Below the pieces are notes generated by a model. That model saw nothing but the letters and a program-made list of their open reading frames with translations. It was not told where the DNA came from and ran no database searches. Positions 26,733 to 35,139 of a stretch of DNA of 64,000 nt are shown here, in pieces. The position numbers and the translations under genes were made by a program. Each line of letters opens with the position of its first letter. The first letter of the stretch is position 1. The DNA comes from Acidisoma sp965199065 (GTDB lineage: Bacteria; Pseudomonadota; Alphaproteobacteria; Acetobacterales; Acetobacteraceae), in NCBI RefSeq assembly GCF_965199065.1, contig NZ_CBDAQN010000003.1:1116001-1180000 (forward strand). The letters run 5' to 3'.

Positions 26733-27764
26733 TCAGAAGACGATCTGGGTTTTGACGACCTCTGGCGAGCCCTGGGCCGCGAACTCGAACGCCTCGACCG
26801 ACTGTTCGAACGGGAAGGTGCGGGAGATCAGCGGCTTCACGTCGATCTTACCCGAGGCCAGCAGCGCGATGGTGCGCGGATAGGCGTTGGCATAGCGGAA
26901 CACGGTCTCGATGCGCGCCTCCTTGATCTGCGCGCTGACCACGTCGAACTCCACTGCGGCGGGCGGCATGCCCACCAGCACGACGACGCCACCGGGGCAG
27001 ACGAGATCGAAAATACCGGAAAAGGCGCGCGGGCTGCCGCTCGCCTCGAACACGATGTCGGCGCCCCAGCCGCCGGTCAGAGCCTTCACGCGATCGACCG
27101 CCTTCTCCTCGCTGACGTTCACCGGGATGATGCCCTCGTAGCCGCCGGCGATCTTGAGCTTCTCCTGCTGCACGTCGGTCATGATGACCTTGGAGACGCC
27201 GGCGGCGAGGGCGGCCAGCGCCACCATCATGCCGATCGTCCCCGCGCCCAGCACCACGGCGATCTGGCCGGGCAGCACGCGCGCCTTGGTCACCGCCTGC
27301 ATGCCGACGGCGAGCGGCTCGACAAACGCGCCTTCCTGGAAGCTCACGCCATCGGGCAGCTTGAAGGTGAGGTTGGCGGGGTGGACGATCTCCGGTACCA
27401 GACAGCCGTGCACGGGCGGCGTCGCCCAGAAGCGCACGGCGGGGTCGAGGTTGTAGAGGCCGAGCTGCGAGGCGCGGGAGGTCCAGTCCGGGATACCCGG
27501 CTCCATGCAGACGCGGTCGCCGACCTTGAGGTTGGTGACGCCCTCGCCGACCGCCGCGATCTCCCCGGCGCCCTCATGGCCGAGGATCATGGGCTCCTTC
27601 ACCCAGAAGGGTCCGATATGGCCGTGGAGGTAGAAATGCAGGTCGCTGCCGCAGATGCCGACGGCCTTCATGGCGATCTTCACCTCGCCGGGGCCGGCTT
27701 CCGTCGGCACCTCGATGTCGCGCAGCTGGGCGCGGCGGACTTCCTCGAGAACCATGGCTTTCAT
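26733..27764 (-). CDS. Zinc-type polyol dehydrogenase, xylitol/sorbitol dehydrogenase-like
   Basis: The 343-residue medium-chain dehydrogenase begins MKAMVLEEV. Catalytic zinc ligands are likely in GICGSDLHF (Cys) and GHEGAGE (His, Glu). The Rossmann motif is VLGAGTIGMMVAL, with an acidic MTDVQ after the second strand, favouring NAD(H). The segment DPAVRFWATPPVHGC is typical of xylitol dehydrogenases. Structural-zinc cysteines are replaced (PGIPDWTSRASQLG), as in that subgroup. The ATG at 27764 follows AGGGAGA; a longer frame to 27818 lacks a ribosome site. Confidence 0.82.
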   Translation of the reverse strand: MKAMVLEEVRRAQLRDIEVPTEAGPGEVKIAMKAVGICGSDLHFYLHGHIGPFWVKEPMILGHEGAGEIAAVGEGVTNLKVGDRVCMEPGIPDWTSRASQLGLYNLDPAVRFWATPPVHGCLVPEIVHPANLTFKLPDGVSFQEGAFVEPLAVGMQAVTKARVLPGQIAVVLGAGTIGMMVALAALAAGVSKVIMTDVQQEKLKIAGGYEGIIPVNVSEEKAVDRVKALTGGWGADIVFEASGSPRAFSGIFDLVCPGGVVVLVGMPPAAVEFDVVSAQIKEARIETVFRYANAYPRTIALLASGKIDVKPLISRTFPFEQSVEAFEFAAQGSPEVVKTQIVF

Positions 27765-27816
27765 AACGTTTCTCCCTCTGCTTCGGCCCATAATGAACCG
27801 GGGCGCGGCCCGATGC

Positions 27817-27857
27817 AAAAAGGAACCCCCGCCGGGACAGGGTCCGGGCGGGGGTTC
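27817..27857 (-). terminator. Rho-independent terminator after degP
   Basis: On the minus strand GAACCCCCGCC and GGCGGGGGTTC form an 11-base stem. The loop can pair further (GGAC/GTCC). The stem is followed at once by CC and TTTTT (27821-27817). It lies 24 bases past the degP stop. Confidence 0.9.
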
Positions 27858-27880
27858 GGTAGTCTTGCCGAGGCGACGCT

Positions 27881-29479
27881 TCAGCCAGACGTCTTATCCG
27901 GCGTGATGGCCACGAAGATCGGCTGGCCCTGGCGCAGGATGCGCAGCGCCACGGCGCCGCTGTTGTCGTGCAGTGCCTTGTGGATGGCCGAGGCCGCCTG
28001 GTTCGGCGAGCCGATGCTGGTGCTGTTCACGCCCAGCACGACATCGCCCTGCTCGATCCCCGCCTGATCGGCGGGCGAGTTCGGCCGGACATCGGCGACG
28101 ACGGCGCCATCGGTGCCGTCGGGCACGCCGAGCTGGCTGCGGAGGTCGGGCGTCAGCGGCGCCAGGGCGAGGCCCACGCCACCCTGGTTGGCGTTCGGCT
28201 GGTTCTGCTGGCTGTTGCTTGCCACCTGCGCCTTGAGCTGGGCGATCTGAACCGGCACCGCCTGTTCATTGCCGTTGCGTACGATGTCGAGCGTCGCCTG
28301 GTCGCCCGGGGAGATGCCGGCGATCGTCACCGCGAGGTCGCGCGGCGTGTGGATCACGTCGTTGTTGACCTTCTCGATCACGTCGCCCGCCTTGAGGCCG
28401 GCCTTCTCGGCGGGGCTGTTCGGCTCCACCTGGGCGATGAGCGCGCCGTTCAGAGCGCCCTGGCCATTGCCGGGCAGGTGCAGCGCCTGCGCCATCGGCG
28501 CGTCGACGGTCTGCGCCTCGACGCCGAGGAAGCCGCGCGTCACATGACCGTTCTTCAGGATCTGCCCGACGATCGACTTGATCGTGTTGGACGGGATCGC
28601 GAAGCCGATGCCGATGCTGCCGCCCGAGGGCGACAGGATGGCGGTGTTCATGCCGATGACCTGCCCGGCCTGATCGAACAGTGGGCCGCCGGAGTTGCCC
28701 TTGTTGATGGGCGCGTCGATCTGCAGGAAGCTGTCGTAGGGCCCGTCGCCGATGTCGCGGCCCTCGGCCGAGACGATGCCCGCCGTCACCGTGCCGCCGA
28801 GGCCGAAGGGGTTGCCCATGGCGACGACCCACTGGCCGGTCTGCACCTTCCCGGAGTTGCCGAGGTCGAGATAGGGCAGCGGCTGCTTGGCGTGGACGCG
28901 CAGCACGGCGATGTCGGTGCTCGGGTCGCGGCCGATCACGGTCGCCGGCAGGCGGCTGCCGTCGGCCAGGGTCACGGTGATGGTCTTCGCCCCCTCCACA
29001 ACGTGGTTGTTGGTGACGATGGTGCCGTTGCTGTTGATGATGAAGCCGGAACCCGCGGCCTCGACCTGCTCGGGATGCTGCGGGGCCATCTGCATGCCGG
29101 GCGCGCCGGGCATCATGTTGAAGGGGAACGGCAGCGGGAACGGCATGCCGTTCTGCGCCTGCGGACCCTGGCCGCCGCCGCCCTGAGGACCGGGCCCATT
29201 GTCGCCCTGCTGCTGCCCACCATTGTCGCTGCCGTCGTCAACCGCGGCGCCGGGCGCCAGGTCGGACAGGATCGTGACCACCGCCGGCTTCACCCGGGCC
29301 GCGAGTTCGGTGAAATCCGGGAGGACCTGCGATGAGACCCCGGCGGGCAGCTGGCTCACATCGTTGGCGGCGGGAGCAGCGTCCGCGAAGCTGGGATTGG
29401 CCACGGCAAATCCGCCGAGGGCGGTGCCGGCAAGCAAGGCCACGGCCAGCGTCGAGGTGAGGCGGAAGCGGCGGTTCAT
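27881..29479 (-). CDS. degP: DegP/HtrA-type periplasmic serine protease
   Basis: The 532-residue periplasmic protease/chaperone degrades damaged envelope proteins. It has a signal peptide (residues 1 to about 33). The trypsin-like domain carries the triad His159 (VTNNHVV), Asp189 (STDIAVLRV) and Ser263 (GNSGGPLFD). Two PDZ domains follow, near residues 310-400 and 430-525. A Gly/Gln/Pro-rich insert of about 40 residues (85-125) sits in the LA-loop region before the protease core. It is a single gene with a strong terminator. Confidence 0.93.
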   Translation of the reverse strand: MNRRFRLTSTLAVALLAGTALGGFAVANPSFADAAPAANDVSQLPAGVSSQVLPDFTELAARVKPAVVTILSDLAPGAAVDDGSDNGGQQQGDNGPGPQGGGGQGPQAQNGMPFPLPFPFNMMPGAPGMQMAPQHPEQVEAAGSGFIINSNGTIVTNNHVVEGAKTITVTLADGSRLPATVIGRDPSTDIAVLRVHAKQPLPYLDLGNSGKVQTGQWVVAMGNPFGLGGTVTAGIVSAEGRDIGDGPYDSFLQIDAPINKGNSGGPLFDQAGQVIGMNTAILSPSGGSIGIGFAIPSNTIKSIVGQILKNGHVTRGFLGVEAQTVDAPMAQALHLPGNGQGALNGALIAQVEPNSPAEKAGLKAGDVIEKVNNDVIHTPRDLAVTIAGISPGDQATLDIVRNGNEQAVPVQIAQLKAQVASNSQQNQPNANQGGVGLALAPLTPDLRSQLGVPDGTDGAVVADVRPNSPADQAGIEQGDVVLGVNSTSIGSPNQAASAIHKALHDNSGAVALRILRQGQPIFVAITPDKTSG

Positions 29480-29756
29480 GGCGAAGGGCTCCTATGTTAG
29501 AGGTTCCGGAATTTGACGCTGCCATCAGCGCCTGACGATCATCCGATGGGCTTTACATAGATTGCACGGTTGCTTGCGCTGCATTCGAGTTCATGAAGAG
29601 AGCGTCATCTGGACGTTTCGTCATTGCAGCGCCTATGCCCGCATAACATTCCGGCTCTTTGTGCGCCTGCGTCCCCGGTCTTTGTGGAACGGAACGGCGC
29701 CGGGGACTTGACAGGCGGCGCCGCAAAATGTGTCTAGCGTCTCTCGCTGACGCTGC

Positions 29757-29833
29757 AGGGGTGTAGCTCAATTGGCTAGAGCGCCGGTCTCCAAAACCGG
29801 AGGCTGTGGGTTCGACCCCCTCCGCCCCTGCCA
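29757..29833 (+). tRNA. tRNA-Trp (anticodon CCA)
   Basis: Acceptor AGGGGTG pairs with CGCCCCT, followed by G and an encoded CCA. The anticodon loop is TCTCCAAAA with CCA, the T arm GTGGG-TTCGACC-CCCTC. It lies just upstream of secE, the usual position in alphaproteobacteria. Confidence 0.97.
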
Positions 29834-29934
29834 ATCGGCTTTTTGCTCCGGCCGGGACGGCATTCGTCCGGCCGGCGATGTTGTTTCAGGGTTAGGTGTG
29901 CGTTGAAGACGATTTCCCGGCAGGCGTTTCAATC

Positions 29935-30129
29935 GTGAATTTCGATCCGGCAGGATTCCTGCGCGACGTGCGGAGCGAGGTCTCGAAGGTCACCTGGCCT
30001 TCCCGCAGGGAGACACTGGTGACGACAGCGATGGTGATCGGCATGGCCGTGATCGCGTCCTTCTTCTTCTTTGCGGCCGACCAGCTCATCGGCCTCGGTG
30101 TGCGCACCCTGTTCAGCAGCGGCACCTGA
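29935..30129 (+). CDS. secE: Preprotein translocase subunit SecE
   Basis: The 64-residue single-helix subunit is of the SecYEG channel. The conserved amphipathic segment and hinge are FLRDVRSEVSKVTWPSRRET, followed by one membrane helix (TTAMVIGMAVIASFFFFAADQL). The GTG at 29935 gives the length and N-terminus seen in other alphaproteobacteria (VNFDPAGF). An upstream in-frame GTG at 29896 would add 13 residues with no family match. nusG follows after 12 bases. Confidence 0.93.
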   Translation: MNFDPAGFLRDVRSEVSKVTWPSRRETLVTTAMVIGMAVIASFFFFAADQLIGLGVRTLFSSGT

Positions 30130-30141
30130 GGAGGGCTGGTC

Positions 30142-30672
30142 ATGGCGAAGAGATGGTATGTCGTTCACGTCTACTCCGGCTTCGAGAAGAAGATCGGCCA
30201 GCAGATCAAGGAACAGGCGGCCCAGAAGGGGCTTGCCGATCACTTCGATGAGATCCTGGTGCCGGCCGAGGAGGTGGTGGAAGTCCGCCGCGGCCAGAAG
30301 GTCAACTCCGAGCGGAAGTTCTTCCCGGGCTACGTGCTGGTGAAGATGGAGCTGACCGACGAGGCCTGGCATCTCGTCAAAGATACGCCGAAGGTCACCG
30401 GCTTCCTGGGCAGCCGCAACAAGCCGAGCCCGATCACGGATGCCGAGGCCGACCGCATCATGAAGCAGACCCAGGAAGGGGTGGAGCGTCCGCGTCCCTC
30501 CGTCCTGTACGAGGTCGGCGAGCAGGTGCGCGTGGCGGATGGCCCCTTCACCAGCTTCAACGGCACGGTGGAGGAAGTCGACGAGGAGAAGGGCCGCGTG
30601 AAGGTCAGCGTCTCCATCTTCGGCCGTTCCACGCCGGTCGACCTGGAATACAGCCAGGTCGAGAAGGTCTAA
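30142..30672 (+). CDS. nusG: Transcription termination/antitermination factor NusG
   Basis: The 176-residue factor binds RNA polymerase and links it to Rho or ribosomes. The NGN domain starts RWYVVHVYSGFEKKIGQQI and includes FFPGYVLVKM. The KOW domain is near residues 122-155 (VRVADGPFTSFNGTVEEVDE). GAGGAGGG precedes the ATG. The gene after it is not rplK, as it is in most bacteria, but a hydroxypyruvate isomerase-like gene. Confidence 0.96.
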   Translation: MAKRWYVVHVYSGFEKKIGQQIKEQAAQKGLADHFDEILVPAEEVVEVRRGQKVNSERKFFPGYVLVKMELTDEAWHLVKDTPKVTGFLGSRNKPSPITDAEADRIMKQTQEGVERPRPSVLYEVGEQVRVADGPFTSFNGTVEEVDEEKGRVKVSVSIFGRSTPVDLEYSQVEKV

Positions 30673-30699
30673 CGCACTCACCTTACGAGGCCGTCGCCG

Positions 30700-31476
30700 A
30701 TGCCGCGTTTCGCCGCCAACCTCACGATGATGTTCACCGAGTGGCCCTTCCTGGACCGCTTCGCCGCCGCGTCCGACGCCGGCTTCGAGGCGGTCGAGTA
30801 TCTGTTCCCGTACGATCACGCGGCCGATGCCGTCGGCGCCGCGCTGCGGGGCGCGGGTCTCTCCCAGGCTCTGTTCAACCTCCCTCCGGGAGATTGGGCA
30901 GCAGGCGAGCGCGGCATGGCCGCCTTGCCCGATCGGGCCGCCGCCGTCGCGCAGGCGGTCGAGGCCGCCCTCCCCTATGCCGCCGCCACCGGCTGCCCGA
31001 CGCTCCACCTCATGGCCGGTAATGCCGACCGTCGGGATGCCGCGGCGCAGACCGCTTACCGCTCGGCGGTTGCGGCGACTGCCGAGCGGTTGGAGCGCGA
31101 GGGCATCACCCTGGTGCTGGAGCCCATCAACGGGCGCGACATGCCGGGCTACTTCCTCAACGACTTCAAATTCTCGGCCGAGCTGATCCGCTCGCTCGGC
31201 CTGCCCAACCTGCAGCTGCAGTTCGACATCTACCATCGCCAGATCCTGCACGGCGACGTGGTGATGGGTCTGCGGGAGATGATGCCGCTCATTGGCCACG
31301 TGCAGATCGCCGGAGTGCCGGACCGGCATGAGCCCGACAGCGGCGAACTCGACGCCGAGTTCATCTTCGCCGAGCTGGACCGGCTCGGCTACGGTGGGTA
31401 CGTCGGATGCGAGTATCGGCCGGCGGGGAAGACGGTCGACGGGCTCGGCTGGTTCAAACGCTTCGCCCGCTCCTGA
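30700..31476 (+). CDS. hyi: Hydroxypyruvate isomerase family protein
   Basis: The 258-residue TIM-barrel enzyme starts MPRFAANLTMMFTEWPFLDR, typical of the Hyi/OtnI family. It has the metal-site Glu in LVLEPINGRDMPGYFL, the segment LQLQFDIYHRQI and the late Glu in GYVGCEYRPAG. Hyi interconverts hydroxypyruvate and tartronate semialdehyde in glyoxylate metabolism; OtnI relatives act on oxo-tetronates. It begins 27 bases after nusG. No gcl or glxR gene is adjacent, so which reaction applies is not shown. Confidence 0.85.
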   Translation: MPRFAANLTMMFTEWPFLDRFAAASDAGFEAVEYLFPYDHAADAVGAALRGAGLSQALFNLPPGDWAAGERGMAALPDRAAAVAQAVEAALPYAAATGCPTLHLMAGNADRRDAAAQTAYRSAVAATAERLEREGITLVLEPINGRDMPGYFLNDFKFSAELIRSLGLPNLQLQFDIYHRQILHGDVVMGLREMMPLIGHVQIAGVPDRHEPDSGELDAEFIFAELDRLGYGGYVGCEYRPAGKTVDGLGWFKRFARS

Positions 31477-31512
31477 CCCGGCTCTGGACGGTCCCGCCGT
31501 CCAGGCCATCGA

Positions 31513-34272
31513 CTACACTGGCCGGTGATTGCTCGCGGCCTTTTGGAGGAGCGGCATGAACGCCGCCGCCGGAACGGGGCGGCTGAAATAATAGCCTTGT
31601 GCCTCGTCGCAACCGAGGTTCGACAGAAAGTCCAGTTCCTCCCGCGTCTCGACGCCTTCGGCCACAACCATGAGATTGAGGCTGTGCGCCATGCTGATGA
31701 CGGCGGTCACGATGGCCGTCTCGGTCGGGTCGGTGCTGATCTGGCGGACGAACGACTGGTCGATCTTGATCGTGTCGATCGGGAACTTGGTCAGGTAGCT
31801 CAGGCTCGAGTAGCCGGTTCCGAAATCGTCGAGCGCCAGCCGCAAGCCCGTGTCCTTCAGTCCCTTCAGCATCGCATCCGTCGAGGCCGCCCGTTTCATC
31901 AGCACGCCCTCCGTCATTTCGAGTTCGAGATTTTTGGGGTCGTAGCCGGTCTCGTCGAGCACATTGAGCACGCCCTGAAGAAAGTCGCGCTTCTCGAACT
32001 CGATGGGGGAGACGTTGACGGCGAGCGTGATCGCCGGCAGCCCCGCCTCGGTCCATCGCCGCCCCTGCTCGCACGCCTCGCGCAGCGCCCAGGCACCGAG
32101 CTTGGAGATAAGGCCGCAGGTCTCGGCGACAGGTATGAACACGCCCGGCGGTATTGCTCCGCGCGTCGGATGCGTCCAGCGGATCAACGCCTCGGCGCCG
32201 GTCAAGGCGCCCGTCCTGATGTCGATCTTCGGCTGGTAGTGCAGGGCGAACTCCCTGTTCTCGATGGCGTGGTGAAGACCTTCCTCCAGATATTCCCGCT
32301 CCACCGCGCCGGCCCTCATGGCGGCCTCGAAGAACTGGTAGCCGTGCCGGCCACTCGCCTTCACCTTGTACATCGCGGTGTCGGCGGCCTTGATCAGCGC
32401 CGGCGCATCGAGGCCATCATCCGGAAACACGCTGATGCCGATGCTCGCCGTGATCTGCAGTTCGTGCCCGTCCAGCGAATGAGGTTCGCCGAGCACCTGG
32501 AGGAATCGCCGCGCGGCGATCGCGGCGTCGGGCGGTTCGCTCATATCGGACACCAGGATGACGAACTCGTCGCCGCCCTGCCGGCTCACGGTATCGGACA
32601 GCCGCACGCAACTCACCAGCCGGTTGCCGACGGACTGCAAGAGCTTGTCGCCGATCGCGTGCCCCAGCGTGTCGTTGATGTGTTTGAAACCGTCCAGATC
32701 CAGAAACAGCACCGCGATCGGTTTCTGATGCCGCTTGGCGAGGGCGACCGCCTGCTCGATCCGGTCTGACAGCAGCAGCCGGTTCGGCAGCCCGGTCAGC
32801 GCGTCGTGATAGGCCGCGTGCTTGGTCTGGTGCGCGACTGCCCGGGCGACGGTGACATCCCGGAACACGATCACCTTGCCGGCCTCGTCGCTCGCCCGGC
32901 CAAAGATCGGCGTCACGCAGCCTTCCACCGCGATCTTGCAACCGTCGCTGCGCGTCAGCGTGTAATCCGGCGGCAGGATGGGCGTGTCCCCGCTGCCCGC
33001 GGCCGCAGGGGATTGCGGGCCGTTCCTGCAGGCATCGATCATGCGCAGGATCTCGACGGTCGGCGGTCCCGCCGCGGCGCCGAGCAGTTTCTCCGCGACG
33101 ATGTTCGAGAAGGTGACGTTGCCCTGCAAGTCGGTGCAGATGACGGCGTCGCCGATGGACTTGAGCGTCACTTCCAACAGTTCGTTCTGCGCCATCAGCG
33201 CCTCGGAGAGCAGCTTGCGCTCGGCAATATCCCGCTGCGCGAAAAGCCAGTGCGTGTAGCGGCCGTTCTCGTTGCAGATCGGCGATATGCTGAGTTCCAC
33301 CCAGAAGGGCGTGGCGTCCTTGCGGTAGTGCAGGATGTCCACAAGCACCGGTTTCCAGGAGGAGAGAGCGCTCCGGATCCGGTCCGTCACCTCCGGTCCG
33401 GTACGCGGGCCTTGAAGAATAAGCGGCGTCTTGCCGACGACTTCCTCGGCGCCATAGCCGGTCATGGCGGTGAAGGCCGGGTTTGTGTAGACGATCCTCG
33501 GACCGGCCGGATCCAGATGCCCTGCATCCGTGATCATGACGCCCGCGCTCGACTGGATGACAACGCCCTCGAACAGCCGCAACCTTGCGTCGGGCGGCGC
33601 GTCCAGAAGCGCCGGATGCGCGCCGGGACCCCAGTGCGCCGCATGCGCGCCGGGACCCGAGTGCGCCGGATCAGCGCCGGCCGTCTCCGCTGCCGGCCCC
33701 GCCGGCGACCGCGCGACACCGGAATATCCGGAGGGCTTGCGTTTCTGTGCCGTGATGTCGGTTGCAAGTTTGATGATCTTGTAGGCGCGGCCGTCCTTGC
33801 CGAACACCGGGATGTATGTCGCCTGCAGCCAGACCTCGCCGCCGGTCTTGCCGATGCGCCTGTACTCGCCGCCCTGGTAGTCGCCCTCGCCCAGGCTCTC
33901 CCAGAACTGCTGGTAGCCGGGGCTGTTCCGGTACGAGGGGTCCACCAGAATCCTGTGATGCTTGCCCTGCAGCTCCTCCAGCTCATAACCGAGCGCCGCC
34001 AGAAAGCTCTCGTTCGCGCTGAGGATGGTGCCGTCGAGGCCGAACTCGATGACTGCATGCGTGGTGTCGATGGCCGCTATCTGCCCGGCGAGAGCGGCCT
34101 CCACGCGCTGGCGCTCGGTCACCTCTGCCAGCAAACTCTCGGTTGCCGAACCGATAGATCCGTCCGGAGCATGCGTGGCCGTCGCCTCCGATCGAGAGAT
34201 TGCAGTCGCCAGCACGTCATCGCCAGCGGTTTCCGGTGCAAGCTTCGTTTCGGAAGGCAGCAATGTGAGCAT
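31513..34272 (-). CDS. PAS-PAS-PAS-GGDEF-EAL cyclic-di-GMP signalling protein
   Basis: The 919-residue protein has no clear membrane helix. PAS domains lie at about residues 65-175, 240-345 and 360-475. The diguanylate cyclase domain is at about 490-650 with intact RQGGDEFVIL. The phosphodiesterase domain, about 660-910, has the EAL signature in GAEALIRW and the metal/loop motif DDFGTGYSSLSYL. Both catalytic motifs are intact, so it may make or break c-di-GMP. A Pro/Ala/Gly/His linker after the first PAS contains 27-base tandem repeats. It converges on hyi with a 36-base gap. Confidence 0.92.
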   Translation of the reverse strand: MLTLLPSETKLAPETAGDDVLATAISRSEATATHAPDGSIGSATESLLAEVTERQRVEAALAGQIAAIDTTHAVIEFGLDGTILSANESFLAALGYELEELQGKHHRILVDPSYRNSPGYQQFWESLGEGDYQGGEYRRIGKTGGEVWLQATYIPVFGKDGRAYKIIKLATDITAQKRKPSGYSGVARSPAGPAAETAGADPAHSGPGAHAAHWGPGAHPALLDAPPDARLRLFEGVVIQSSAGVMITDAGHLDPAGPRIVYTNPAFTAMTGYGAEEVVGKTPLILQGPRTGPEVTDRIRSALSSWKPVLVDILHYRKDATPFWVELSISPICNENGRYTHWLFAQRDIAERKLLSEALMAQNELLEVTLKSIGDAVICTDLQGNVTFSNIVAEKLLGAAAGPPTVEILRMIDACRNGPQSPAAAGSGDTPILPPDYTLTRSDGCKIAVEGCVTPIFGRASDEAGKVIVFRDVTVARAVAHQTKHAAYHDALTGLPNRLLLSDRIEQAVALAKRHQKPIAVLFLDLDGFKHINDTLGHAIGDKLLQSVGNRLVSCVRLSDTVSRQGGDEFVILVSDMSEPPDAAIAARRFLQVLGEPHSLDGHELQITASIGISVFPDDGLDAPALIKAADTAMYKVKASGRHGYQFFEAAMRAGAVEREYLEEGLHHAIENREFALHYQPKIDIRTGALTGAEALIRWTHPTRGAIPPGVFIPVAETCGLISKLGAWALREACEQGRRWTEAGLPAITLAVNVSPIEFEKRDFLQGVLNVLDETGYDPKNLELEMTEGVLMKRAASTDAMLKGLKDTGLRLALDDFGTGYSSLSYLTKFPIDTIKIDQSFVRQISTDPTETAIVTAVISMAHSLNLMVVAEGVETREELDFLSNLGCDEAQGYYFSRPVPAAAFMPLLQKAASNHRPV
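33611..33680 (-). repeat. 27-base tandem repeat in the PAS linker
   Basis: Units at 33611-33637 and 33638-33664 differ at two bases. A partial third unit runs to 33680. The unit is nine codons, so the frame is kept and the protein gains GPGAH-type repeats in the linker between PAS domains. Confidence 0.85.
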
Positions 34273-34468
34273 ACGAGGGTCCTAACTGCCGCTGTCGGCT
34301 AGTTCCCAAACTAGTATGTTTCACTTAATTTTCGGTTTCGACGTAAGGCAGACATTCATCTCTTCTTGTGACTGCCGAACTGCCATGCGCCATCCTGGGT
34401 GGTGACAGCGGCTGTCGCCCGTGCTTCTCCTTTTGGGCAAGCAGCCTTGGAAGCGACAGGCGCCACGA

Positions 34469-35131
34469 ATGGCAGGGGCAGACAATTGCATCCGGTCCGC
34501 ACCGCTCTTCGACGAGGAGTTCCGCGGCGAACTGCTGGCGCTGTTCCAGTGGCGGCGGGACGTGCGCCACTTCCGGCGCGACCCGGTGCCCATGGCCTTG
34601 CTCGACGCCTTGCTGGAGATCGCCTGTCTGGCTCCCTCCGTGGGTCTCAGCCAGCCCTGGCGCTTCGTGACCGTGGAGGATGCGGCACGGCGCGCCGCCG
34701 TCAGGGCCAGCTTCGAGCGCTGCAATGCCGAGGCTCTCGCAAGCCAGCCGGGGAACCAGGCCGGCCTCTATGCGCGGCTGAAGCTGGCGGGGCTGGACCA
34801 GGCACCATGCCATCTCGCGGTCTTCGCGGAAAGCGACCCGCAGCAGGGACACGGCCTGGGCCGGAAGACGATGCCGCAGACGACGGCCTACTCGGCGGTC
34901 ATGGCGGTGCATACCCTATGGCTTGCCGCGCGCGCCGAGGGGCTGGGGCTCGGTTGGGTGTCCATCCTCGACCCCGAGGCGGTGACGGCCGCGTTGGATG
35001 TGCCTGACGGGTGGCTGTTTATCGGCTATTTCTGCCTCGGCTATCCGGAGGACTGTCACGACGCGCCGGAGCTGGAGCGCAAGGGCTGGGAGTATCGCCG
35101 CCCCGCCGCCGTCGCCCGGCTGAGGCGCTGA
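34469..35131 (+). CDS. bluB: 5,6-dimethylbenzimidazole synthase BluB
   Basis: The 220-residue nitroreductase-fold enzyme fragments FMNH2 with oxygen to make the lower ligand of vitamin B12. Motifs are FQWRRDVRHFRRDPV (FMN phosphate), APSVGLSQPWRFV, and GLGLGWVSILDPEAV, then GYFCLGYPEDC. These match BluB rather than general nitroreductases. The ATG at 34469 is chosen; an upstream GTG at 34421 reads as non-coding. No cobalamin riboswitch and no other cob gene is visible. It converges on etfA with eight bases between the stops. Confidence 0.88.
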   Translation: MAGADNCIRSAPLFDEEFRGELLALFQWRRDVRHFRRDPVPMALLDALLEIACLAPSVGLSQPWRFVTVEDAARRAAVRASFERCNAEALASQPGNQAGLYARLKLAGLDQAPCHLAVFAESDPQQGHGLGRKTMPQTTAYSAVMAVHTLWLAARAEGLGLGWVSILDPEAVTAALDVPDGWLFIGYFCLGYPEDCHDAPELERKGWEYRRPAAVARLRR

Positions 35132-35139
35132 AGCTGACG

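Noticed and set aside
29553..29834. A 93-codon minus-strand frame
   Set aside because: It overlaps tRNA-Trp on the opposite strand; fragments such as 'GAEGVEPTASGFGDRRS' are the familiar misreading of a tRNA gene, not a protein.
34273..34468. Cobalamin riboswitch before bluB
   Set aside because: I looked for the conserved B12-box type sequence and found none; bluB here seems not to be under a B12 riboswitch.
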